DNA from: JBEVOS01 sp044226655
GTDB lineage: Bacteria > Pseudomonadota > Alphaproteobacteria > Caulobacterales > Aquidulcibacteraceae
Direction: 5' to 3'
NCBI GenBank assembly: GCA_044226655.1
Contig: JBGAGO010000001.1
Span: 1,240,001 to 1,304,000 of the forward strand
Length of the DNA stretch: 64,000 nt
Positions 45,592-52,798 of this stretch are shown in pieces. The notes below the pieces were generated by a model that was not told the origin of the DNA, did not search any database, and worked only from the letters and a program-made list of their open reading frames with translations. Both the position numbers and the translations under genes were made by a program. The stretch's first letter is position 1; each line of letters opens with the position of its first letter.

Positions 45592-46166
45592 CTCTGCAGC
45601 GCCTGATCGGTTTTGAAGACGCCGGTGAACTGCGTCGTCACCGTGGTGACGTCGTCATGGTGGACGCCGCGCGTCGTCATGCATTCATGCGCCGCATCGA
45701 TCAGCACCGCCACGCCCTGCGGCGCGAGTTCCCGCTGGATCACATCGCAGATCTGCTGCGTCATGGTCTCCTGCGTCTGCAGCCGCTTGGCGAAGATATC
45801 GACCACGCGCGCGATCTTGGAAATGCCCACCACTTTCGCCGTCGGCATATAGGCCACGAACGCCTTGCCGATGAACGGCGCGATATGGTGCTCGCAATGG
45901 CTCTCCACGCGCATGTGCTTCAGCATGACCATGTCGTCATAGCCCTGCACGTCATCGAAGATGCGCGAGAGTTCCTTGATCGGGTCGGCGTCGTAGCCGG
46001 AGAACCATTCCCGGTAGGCGTCCACGACGCGCCCGGGCGTATCGACCAGGCCCGCGCGCTGGGGATCGTCCCCCGCCCAGGCGATCAGCGTCTTGACCGC
46101 CTCCATGGCTTCTTCACGCGTCGGGCGCGGCTCTGTCGCGGCGCGCGGCTTAACGGCCGTATCCAT
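45561..46166 (-). CDS. folE: GTP cyclohydrolase I
   Basis: This 201-residue enzyme converts GTP to dihydroneopterin triphosphate, the first step to folate. Zinc-binding and catalytic parts are visible: MRVESHCEHHIAPFIGKAFVAYMP, VVGISKIARVVDIFAKRLQTQE and AHECMTTRGVHH. It ends FMKLAGYG. Length is typical of the bacterial homodecamer subunit. A small CCTCA-N4-TGAGG hairpin (46177-46190) lies a few bases before the start on this strand. It is divergent from cysS, with a 240-base gap that shows no further gene. Confidence 0.95.
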   Translation of the reverse strand: MDTAVKPRAATEPRPTREEAMEAVKTLIAWAGDDPQRAGLVDTPGRVVDAYREWFSGYDADPIKELSRIFDDVQGYDDMVMLKHMRVESHCEHHIAPFIGKAFVAYMPTAKVVGISKIARVVDIFAKRLQTQETMTQQICDVIQRELAPQGVAVLIDAAHECMTTRGVHHDDVTTVTTQFTGVFKTDQALQSRFMKLAGYG

Positions 46167-46406
46167 TCCTCGAAAACCTCAAAGCTGAGGGGCGGGGCGC
46201 GAGCCGGGAGGGGGTCCGCAAAGTCCCGGCAAGAGGGGCGGATCCTGGACTTAACGCCCGCCCGCGGTTGACCCTCAGGGCGAAATCGGGAGATGGGAGC
46301 CGCTGCAAGCGGCGCCAATCCCGCACGTCGCAAACAGCCTAACACGGCGCCGCGGCTTTGGGCGCCCCATCTCTCGCAGCAGGCGCATCGCGCGCCCGGA
46401 CCAAAT

Positions 46407-47777
46407 ATGAGCGACCTTTTCCTTTACGACACCATGACCCGCCGCAAGGAGGCCTTCGCCCCTGCCGATCCCCAGCGCGTCACGCTCTATGTCTGCGGCC
46501 CCACGCCCTACAATTTCGCGCATATCGGCAATGCGCGCACCTTCGTGTCGTTCGATCTGCTCTACCGCGTGCTGCGCGCCCGTTACGGCGCCGCTCACGT
46601 GCTCTATGCGCGCAACGTCACCGATATCGACGACAAGCTGATCGCCGCGTCGAACGCCTCGGGCGAGCCGATGAACCAGATCGCCGCGCGCTATATCGGC
46701 GCGCTCCGCCAGGACCTCGCCGCGCTCGGCAATCTCGAACCGAATTTCGAGCCCACCGCCACCGGAACCATCGCCGAGATCATCGCCGTCATCGCCGGCC
46801 TGATCGAACAAGGCGCCGCCTATCGCACGCAATCGGGCGTCTATTTCTCGGTCGCCGCGGACGCCGATTACGGCAAGCTCTCCAAACGCCCGCTTGATGA
46901 GCTGCGCGTTAGCCAGGGCGTCGTCGGCGAAGACGATAAGCGCGCGCCGGCCGATTTCGCGCTCTGGAAAGCCGCCAAGCCGGGCGAGCCGTTCTGGGAT
47001 AGCCCGTTCGGGCGCGGGCGCCCCGGCTGGCACATCGAATGCTCGGCCATGATCCGCAAACAATTGGGCGAGACCATCGATATTCACGGCGGCGGCGTCG
47101 ATCTCGTCTTCCCGCACCATGAAAACGAGATCGCGCAATCGGAGACGCTGACGCACGCGCCGCTCGCGCGCACCTGGATGCATGGCGGCTTCCTCACCAT
47201 GGACGCCGAGAAGATGTCCAAGAGCCTCGGCAATGTCGTGCTGGCGCACGATCTGCTGAAACAATGGCCGGGCGAGGTGATCCGCTGGGCGCTGCTCGCC
47301 GCGCATTATCGCGCGCCGCTGGATTTCTCGGAGAAGCTGTTGGAGCAGGCCAAGGCCAGCCTCGATCGGCTCTATGGCGTGCTGCAGCGTCTCGCCGATG
47401 TGGAGGCCGGCGCCGGCGAGGTGCCACCGGCGTTTCTCGAGGCGCTCCACGATGATCTCAACATGCCGCGCGCCATCGCCGAACTCTCAGCGCTCGCCGG
47501 CGCCGCCAATGGCGCCAGCGGCGCCGACCGCGCGCGTTTGAAAGGTGAACTCCTCGCCGCCGGCGCGCTGATCGGCGTGCTGCAGGCCGATCCGGATTCC
47601 TGGTTTCGCGGGCAGGGCGACGACAGCGCCGAGATCGACGCCCTGGTGGCGGCCCGCGTCGCCGCGCGCAAGGCCAGGAATTTCGCCGAGGCCGATCGCC
47701 TGCGCGCCGATCTGGCCGCCCGCGGCGTCGAAATCATGGATGGCCCTCAAGGCAGCACCTGGCGGCGCAGCAGTTAA
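46407..47777 (+). CDS. cysS: Cysteinyl-tRNA synthetase
   Basis: This class I aminoacyl-tRNA synthetase of 456 residues charges tRNA-Cys. The zinc and signature region YVCGPTPYNFAHIGNART has the HIGH-type HIGN; WHIECSAM and the zinc ligands in FPHHENEIAQSE follow; KMSKS is at about residue 270 in DAEKMSKSLGN. The C-terminal helical anticodon region is present (AEADRLRADLAARGVEIMDGPQGSTWRR). The start is ATG 46407; an earlier in-frame start at 46293 lacks family sequence. Confidence 0.96.
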   Translation: MSDLFLYDTMTRRKEAFAPADPQRVTLYVCGPTPYNFAHIGNARTFVSFDLLYRVLRARYGAAHVLYARNVTDIDDKLIAASNASGEPMNQIAARYIGALRQDLAALGNLEPNFEPTATGTIAEIIAVIAGLIEQGAAYRTQSGVYFSVAADADYGKLSKRPLDELRVSQGVVGEDDKRAPADFALWKAAKPGEPFWDSPFGRGRPGWHIECSAMIRKQLGETIDIHGGGVDLVFPHHENEIAQSETLTHAPLARTWMHGGFLTMDAEKMSKSLGNVVLAHDLLKQWPGEVIRWALLAAHYRAPLDFSEKLLEQAKASLDRLYGVLQRLADVEAGAGEVPPAFLEALHDDLNMPRAIAELSALAGAANGASGADRARLKGELLAAGALIGVLQADPDSWFRGQGDDSAEIDALVAARVAARKARNFAEADRLRADLAARGVEIMDGPQGSTWRRSS

Positions 47778-47840
47778 TCTCTCGCCCCGCCGCCGCCGCA
47801 ATCGCCCGCCAGGAAGGCGCGGGGAAAATCTGGAGCCGTT

Positions 47841-48284
47841 ATGAAGCGTGTGCTGATCGCGTGTCTGATGCTGTGCGCCGCGGCCGCCGCCGCGCAGGAG
47901 CCCCCGCCCACGCAGCCGACGCCTTTCGTGGTCAATCGCGGCTCGGCCCCGCCGCCGCCGGCGCCCGCGTCCTCCGCCCAGGCCGCGCCAGCTGAGGGCG
48001 TGAGCGCCAGCGGCATCGATTTCGGCCAATGGCGCAGCGCCGATCCCGAGCGCTATGGCGAGGCCTTCGATCAGCAGATGCGTCAGCGTTTCGCCGGCCG
48101 TGATGGCGCCTCCGCGCGCGCCGAGCTGGAGCAGGCCGGCTTCGCCTGCCACGGCGACAATCCCATGCAATGCCGCATCGAGATCGTCGATGGCGGCTGC
48201 GAAAAGGATTGGTATGTCGTGTTCGAACGCGCCCGCGCCGAACCGATCAGCGGCTTCGATTCCATCTGCCTCGCCCGGCGCTAA
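47841..48284 (+). CDS. Small secreted cysteine-containing protein, unknown (paralogue 1)
   Basis: This 147-residue protein has a signal peptide (VLIACLMLCAAAAAAQE), a Pro/Ala-rich linker, then a 95-residue domain with GIDFGQWRSADPERYGEAFDQQM, LEQAGFACHG and four cysteines that may form disulfides (FACHGDNPMQC, GGC, ICL). It is the paralogue of the next gene: the GxDFGxxR start, the GFxC-x-C-GC-xxW core and the end Cys align. Function is unknown. GGAG precedes the start. Confidence 0.7.
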   Translation: MKRVLIACLMLCAAAAAAQEPPPTQPTPFVVNRGSAPPPPAPASSAQAAPAEGVSASGIDFGQWRSADPERYGEAFDQQMRQRFAGRDGASARAELEQAGFACHGDNPMQCRIEIVDGGCEKDWYVVFERARAEPISGFDSICLARR

Positions 48285-48369
48285 ATTTTCCGTGCCGCCG
48301 GCTTCCAGCCTGCTGCACTTCGCAGAACCTCCGGTCGCGTTGTGCGTTGAGACGCTGTAAGGGCGCATC

Positions 48370-48804
48370 ATGAGACCTCTGATCCTTGGCTTGGCGATGG
48401 CGGCGCTGGCGAGCTGCGCCAGCGTCACGTCCCCCTCGACCACGCCGACCGGCATCGGCCGGCCCACCGGCAGCGTCGATTTCGGCGATTTCCGGCGCGG
48501 CGCGCCCGATGCCGTGTCGCGCCGCTTCGGAACCGAGATCGCCTCGCGCTACGCCTCGGGCGCGGCGCTCTCGGCCGTGCAATCCGATCTCGTCCGCAAC
48601 GGCTTCCAATGCCGCGACGCAGCGCCCGGCGGGCGCGGCGATCCGCCGGACCGCGTCTGCCGGCGCAGCGTCAGCGACAGCGGCTGCACCCACACTTGGC
48701 AAGTGCTGCTCTATGACGACCGCGCCGCCGCCAATCTCACGCGCACGCGCGGGACCTATGATCGCGCCTGCGGCGGCGACGACGGCCTCTTGGGCGGGCG
48801 TTAG
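48370..48804 (+). CDS. Small lipoprotein with conserved cysteines, unknown (paralogue 2)
   Basis: This 144-residue protein starts with a lipoprotein signal (LILGLAMAALASCAS, lipobox LASC). The mature part carries SVDFGDFRRGAPDAVSRRFGTE, LVRNGFQCRDA, VCRRSVSDSGCTHTWQVLLYDD and RACGGDD, the same domain as the preceding gene (VDFG, GFxC, GC, W). It is probably anchored in the periplasm while the other is free. The two lie in tandem 85 bases apart. Function is unknown. Confidence 0.72.
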   Translation: MRPLILGLAMAALASCASVTSPSTTPTGIGRPTGSVDFGDFRRGAPDAVSRRFGTEIASRYASGAALSAVQSDLVRNGFQCRDAAPGGRGDPPDRVCRRSVSDSGCTHTWQVLLYDDRAAANLTRTRGTYDRACGGDDGLLGGR

Positions 48805-48824
48805 CTGGCGCCCATTTAACAGAG

Positions 48825-49259
48825 ATGGACGAGCTCTATCATCCGCGCGTTCTCGAACTCGCCGCCGATATTCCGCACGTAGGCGTGCTGGAGGATGCGG
48901 ATGGCGATGTCACCAAGGTGAGCCGCGTCTGCGGCTCGGTGGTGCGTGTGACGCTGAAGGTGAAGGACGGCGTCGTCACCGCCATCGGCGTCGATCCGAA
49001 AGCCTGTGCGCTCGGCCAGGCCGCGACCGGCGTGCTGGCGATGAATGCGATCGGCGCCAGCGAAGCTGAGATCCGCGCCGCGCGCGACGGTCTGCGCGCC
49101 ATGCTGAAAGAGGGCGCGCCGCCGCCCGCGGGGCGGTTCTGGGAGTTGCGGCACCTCGAAGGCGTGCGCGATTTTCCGCCGCGCCATGCCTCCACGATGC
49201 TGGCGTTCGAGGCGGCCGTGGAGGCGCTGGCCGAGGCGAAGGCCCGCCAAACAGGCTAA
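48825..49259 (+). CDS. NifU/IscU-like iron-sulfur scaffold protein
   Basis: This 144-residue protein matches the IscU/NifU N-terminal fold used to assemble Fe-S clusters: LYHPRVLELAADIPHVGVLED, VCGSVVRVTLKV (Cys36) and KACALGQAATGVLAMNAIG (Cys61). The third cluster cysteine of IscU, in the HCS motif, is Ala122 in HASTMLAF. In alphaproteobacteria such proteins occur next to folE and hisI, as here. It may bind a metal or cluster in a different way, or act as carrier. Confidence 0.82.
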   Translation: MDELYHPRVLELAADIPHVGVLEDADGDVTKVSRVCGSVVRVTLKVKDGVVTAIGVDPKACALGQAATGVLAMNAIGASEAEIRAARDGLRAMLKEGAPPPAGRFWELRHLEGVRDFPPRHASTMLAFEAAVEALAEAKARQTG

Positions 49260-49349
49260 TCCACGGAAGCGGGTTCGCCCCACATGCGAAATGTGGTGCG
49301 CGATGACACAATTGCGACTGTCTGGCGCCCATCCACCGAGGGGCGAGAC

Positions 49350-51527
49350 ATGCAGCGTTTGAACTGGAAGAGTTTGCGGCGCGGCGCCGCGCTGGCGGCT
49401 TTGGCGGCGGGCATCGGCATGCCGGCCTTCGCGCAGGACGCCACGATCGGCGATATCGTCGTCGTCGCCGAGCGGCGCAGTGAAAACCTGCAGGACGTGC
49501 CGATCGCCGTCAGCGCCATGCGCGGCGCCGATCTCGCCAACGTGCTCGAAGGCGGCGGCGATGCGCTGGCGCTGGCCGCGCAATTCCCAGGCCTCAACGT
49601 CGAAAGCTCGAACGGGCGCGTCGCGCCGCGCTTCTACATTCGCGGCCTCGGCAACACCGATTTCGATCTCGCCGCCTCGCAGCCGGTCTCCGTCTATATG
49701 GACGATGTCGTGCTCGAAAACGTGGCGCTGAAGAGCTTTCCGCTGTTCGACATTTCGCAAGTCGAAGTGCTGCGCGGCCCGCAAGGCACGCTCTACGGCC
49801 GCAACACGCCGGCAGGCATCGTGCATTTCCTGACCAATCGCCCGAGCCAGGATTTCGATCTGCGCGGATCGGCGAGCTATGGCTCCTACGGCACGGCGAG
49901 CGTCGAAGGCGCGATCGGCGGCGGCCTCACGAGCACGATTTCAGCGCGCGGCGCCTTCCTCTATTCGCGGCGCAGCGATTGGGTCGACAACGCCTATACG
50001 GGCGAGGGCGATGCGCTCGGCGGCTATGAAGATTGGGCCGGCCGCGTCGAAGTTCTGTTCGAGCCGTCCGACAATTTCAACGCGCTCGTGAACCTGCACG
50101 GCCGCACCATCGATGGCACCTCGACGCTGTTCCGCGCCAATATCTTCTCGACCGGCTCCAACAACCTCAACGAAAATTTCGACCGCGATCTGGTCTCCTA
50201 CAATCAGGGCGGCGGCAATCCGCAATCCTACGACAATTACGGCGCGTCGCTGACGATGAATTGGAAGCTGGGCGGGGCCACGCTCACCTCCATCACGGCG
50301 TATGAAAACGTCACCGGCGACAGCCGCGGCGATGTCGATGGCGGCGTCGCCAGCGTCGGTCCGGGCTTCATCCCGTTCGATTCCGACACCAAGGATTCGA
50401 TCGACGATCTCGATCAATGGACCCAGGAGCTGCGCCTCGCCTCCAGCGATGGCGGCGCCTGGAATTGGCAGATCGGCGCGTTCTACTTCGACAGCGATCT
50501 GACGGTCTCGACCGTCGGCCCGTTCGGCTATCCGCCCGCGACCACGCTCAACCACACCAATACGAGCTGGGCCGTGTTCGGCCAGGCCAGCTATGACATC
50601 ACCGATCGGCTGACGCTGTCGGGCGGCCTGCGCTACACCGATGACGACAAGGACCTTCACGCCATCACCGCGCCGATCGCGGTGACGCCGGTCTCCGTGT
50701 CGGACAGCCAGGTGAGCTGGGACGTGAGCGCGACCTATGCGCTGACGGATTACGTGAACCTCTACGGGCGCATCGCCAGCGGCTTCCGCGCACCGTCGAT
50801 CCAAGGCCGTGACGTTGCGTTCTTCAATCCGCCGTCGGTCGCGCGATCGGAAACCATCACGAGCTATGAGGCGGGCATCAAATCCCTGCTGCTCGGCAAC
50901 ACGGTGCGCCTCAACGCGACGGGCTATTATTACGAGATCGAGGATCAGCAATTCACCGCCATCGGCGGCGTGGGCAATCTCACCCAGCTGGTCAACGCCG
51001 ACAAAGGCGTCGGCTACGGCTTCGAACTCGAAGGCGAATTCGCCGTGACGGACAACCTCTTCGTCAACGCGGCCTTCGCCTACAATCACACGGAAATCCA
51101 GGATCCGAACCTGCTCGTCGCGCCGTGCGGCTCCGGCCAATGCACGGTGCGCGATCCGCTCGTCGGCGGCTTCGCCGTCGTCGATGGCAATCCTTTCCCG
51201 CAAGCCCCGGAGATCACGCTCGATCTCGGCGCGCGCTATGAGCATCGCTTGAGCAATGGCGCGCAATGGTTCGCGGAAACCGATTGGACCGTGCGCGGCA
51301 AGACCAACATCTTCCTCTATGACGCCGTCGAATTTCAAACCGACGCACAGGCGGAAGGCTCGCTCCGCATCGGCTATGAAGCGCAGGACGGAAGCTGGGA
51401 AGCCTCGGTGTTCGCCCACAACATTCTCGACGCCGAGAATGTCATCGGCGCCATCGACTTCAACAATCTGACCGGCTTCGTGAACGAGCCGCGTATCATC
51501 GGCGCCACCTTGCGCGTGCGCCGCTAA
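49350..51527 (+). CDS. TonB-dependent receptor
   Basis: This 725-residue outer-membrane receptor has a signal peptide (AALAALAAGIGMPAFAQ), an energy-coupling segment GDIVVVAERRSENLQDVPIAVSAM and a plug with PRFYIRGLGNTDFD, VYMDDVVLENVALKSFPLFDISQVEVLRGPQGTLYGRNTPAGIVHFLTNRP. The barrel ends with RIIGATLRVRR. It imports an unknown substrate (siderophore, sugar or cobalamin are all usual). No cobalamin or iron operator is obvious in the 90 bases upstream. The start at 49350 follows a GAGGGG. Confidence 0.92.
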   Translation: MQRLNWKSLRRGAALAALAAGIGMPAFAQDATIGDIVVVAERRSENLQDVPIAVSAMRGADLANVLEGGGDALALAAQFPGLNVESSNGRVAPRFYIRGLGNTDFDLAASQPVSVYMDDVVLENVALKSFPLFDISQVEVLRGPQGTLYGRNTPAGIVHFLTNRPSQDFDLRGSASYGSYGTASVEGAIGGGLTSTISARGAFLYSRRSDWVDNAYTGEGDALGGYEDWAGRVEVLFEPSDNFNALVNLHGRTIDGTSTLFRANIFSTGSNNLNENFDRDLVSYNQGGGNPQSYDNYGASLTMNWKLGGATLTSITAYENVTGDSRGDVDGGVASVGPGFIPFDSDTKDSIDDLDQWTQELRLASSDGGAWNWQIGAFYFDSDLTVSTVGPFGYPPATTLNHTNTSWAVFGQASYDITDRLTLSGGLRYTDDDKDLHAITAPIAVTPVSVSDSQVSWDVSATYALTDYVNLYGRIASGFRAPSIQGRDVAFFNPPSVARSETITSYEAGIKSLLLGNTVRLNATGYYYEIEDQQFTAIGGVGNLTQLVNADKGVGYGFELEGEFAVTDNLFVNAAFAYNHTEIQDPNLLVAPCGSGQCTVRDPLVGGFAVVDGNPFPQAPEITLDLGARYEHRLSNGAQWFAETDWTVRGKTNIFLYDAVEFQTDAQAEGSLRIGYEAQDGSWEASVFAHNILDAENVIGAIDFNNLTGFVNEPRIIGATLRVRR

Positions 51528-51530
51528 CGC

Positions 51531-51573
51531 AAAAAAGACGACGCCTGTCTCCTGGCGGGGAGACAGGCGTCGT
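51531..51573 (-). terminator. Terminator between TonB receptor and SDR genes
   Basis: A perfect 15-base stem (51538-51552 with 51559-51573) and a six-base loop is followed on the minus strand by a T run (the AAAAAA at 51531-51536). It is a strong Rho-independent stop for the SDR gene and also lies 10 bases after the convergent receptor stop. Confidence 0.85.
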
Positions 51574-51596
51574 TCGCGCTAGCGGGAGGGCGAGGG

Positions 51597-52346
51597 CTAG
51601 CGCTGACCGCCGGAGGCGAGGATCAGCTCGCCGGTGACCCAGCGCGCATCGTCCGAAGCGAGGAAGGCCGCGATCGGTGCGATGTCGTCGGGCTGGCCGA
51701 GCCGGCCAAGCGGCGTCTGCGCCACGATCTGCTTTTCAAAATCGCTGCCGACCATGCCGAGTTCGCGTGAGCCTTCGGTCTCTACGCCGCCCGGATTGAT
51801 CGAATTGACGCGAATTTTGCGCGGCCCGAGCTCTTTCGCGAGCACGCCGGTTATCGCATCGACGGCGCCTTTGGTGGCCGTATAGGTCGCCGTTTCGGGC
51901 AGCGTCAGGCGCGACACGGTCGAGCCGATATTGATCACGCTGCCGCCTTCGGGCGGAAAGTGGCGCGCCGCTTCTTGCGTGGCGAGCAGGACGCCCAGCA
52001 CATTGGTGTTGAACTGGCGGTGGAATTCATCTTCGGCGATGTCGTCGAGCGCGGCGAATTTATAGACGCCCGCATTGTTGACGAGCACATCGACCTTGCC
52101 GAACGCGGATTTCGCCTCCGCGAACAGGCGTGCAATGTCGGCCTTCTTCGAGACATCGCCCTGCGCCGCCACGGCCTTGCTGCCACCTTGTTCGATCGAC
52201 GCCACGACGCGCTCGGCGCCGTCGCGATCGGAGGCGTAATTGACGACGACGGAGGCGCCGCGCCGGCCAAGCTCGCGCGCGATCTCGGCGCCGATGCCCT
52301 TGGATGCGCCGGTGACCACCGCGACCTTGCCCTGAAGACTACTCAT
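51597..52346 (-). CDS. Short-chain dehydrogenase/reductase
   Basis: This 249-residue classical SDR has the cofactor motif TGASKGIG at 13-20, NNAG near 90, the catalytic Ser in NIGSTVSRL and the YTATK active site (Y-x3-K). The first residues VVVNYASDRDGAER suggest NADP(H) preference. Substrate is unknown; the sequence is of the 3-oxoacyl-ACP reductase-like type. GGAGG lies six bases before the start. A TTCGAC-N12-GTCGAA element (52363-52386) and an ArsR-type regulator lie next to it. Confidence 0.92.
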   Translation of the reverse strand: MSSLQGKVAVVTGASKGIGAEIARELGRRGASVVVNYASDRDGAERVVASIEQGGSKAVAAQGDVSKKADIARLFAEAKSAFGKVDVLVNNAGVYKFAALDDIAEDEFHRQFNTNVLGVLLATQEAARHFPPEGGSVINIGSTVSRLTLPETATYTATKGAVDAITGVLAKELGPRKIRVNSINPGGVETEGSRELGMVGSDFEKQIVAQTPLGRLGQPDDIAPIAAFLASDDARWVTGELILASGGQR

Positions 52347-52362
52347 AGACGACCTCCATCGA

Positions 52363-52386
52363 TTCGACTGTTAGATAATCGTCGAA
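52363..52386 (-). promoter_or_regulatory. ArsR operator candidate before the SDR gene
   Basis: TTCGAC (52363-52368) and GTCGAA (52381-52386) form a perfect inverted repeat with a 12-base spacer, placed 17 to 40 bases upstream of the SDR start. Its placement between the SDR gene and the ArsR-like gene suggests it is bound by that regulator. Confidence 0.5.
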
Positions 52387-52419
52387 CAATGGGTCGCAAG
52401 GGCGCCCTCTGAGAAAGCG

Positions 52420-52740
52420 TCAGATTTTCCCCAGCCGATCGAGATAGGCGCGCAGCACGTCCCGTTCGATGACGAGATTGGCGAACTTGCCTTCGCGCTC
52501 GATGCGGATAAGCCCTGCGCGCTCGAGCTCCTTCATGTGATGCGACAAAGTCGCCATGCTGACGCGGTGTTTCGGCCGGAGCGCGGCGCAGGAGAGCGCG
52601 CCATCGGCTTCGCTGACCTGCTGCAGAATTTGCACGCGTCGCGGCTCGGCCAGCGCGCGGCCGATGGCGGCGAATTGCCGATCGCTCATCGCGGTCGTTT
52701 TGGAAGCGGTTTTCGGCACGGCCTTTATATAAGCCGTCAT
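52420..52740 (-). CDS. ArsR-family winged-helix regulator
   Basis: This 106-residue ArsR/SmtB-type repressor has RALAEPRRVQILQQVSEADG, the recognition region MATLSHHMKELERAGLIRIEREGKF and the wing ANLVIERDVLRAYLDRL. No metal-binding cysteines appear, so it may sense an organic ligand or redox state. The start at 52740 gives a 17-residue lead; a second in-frame ATG at 52689 could be the true start, since a TATATA-like -10 lies between. The SDR gene follows on the same strand. Confidence 0.85.
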   Translation of the reverse strand: MTAYIKAVPKTASKTTAMSDRQFAAIGRALAEPRRVQILQQVSEADGALSCAALRPKHRVSMATLSHHMKELERAGLIRIEREGKFANLVIERDVLRAYLDRLGKI

Positions 52741-52755
52741 ACAGGGAACGCGAAG

Positions 52756-52789
52756 GGCGCCGCCCGGCTCGCGTGAACCGGGCGGCGCC
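52756..52789. terminator. Hairpin after the M13 peptidase gene
   Basis: A 12-base stem (52756-52767 and 52778-52789; GGCGCC arms) with a ten-base loop follows the M13 peptidase stop. No T run follows it, so it may be a Rho-linked or weak terminator. Confidence 0.4.
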
Positions 52790-52798
52790 GCGTTCGTC

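Noticed and set aside
49941..51419. Minus-strand frame of 492 codons in the TonB receptor
   Set aside because: Antisense of a clear receptor gene.
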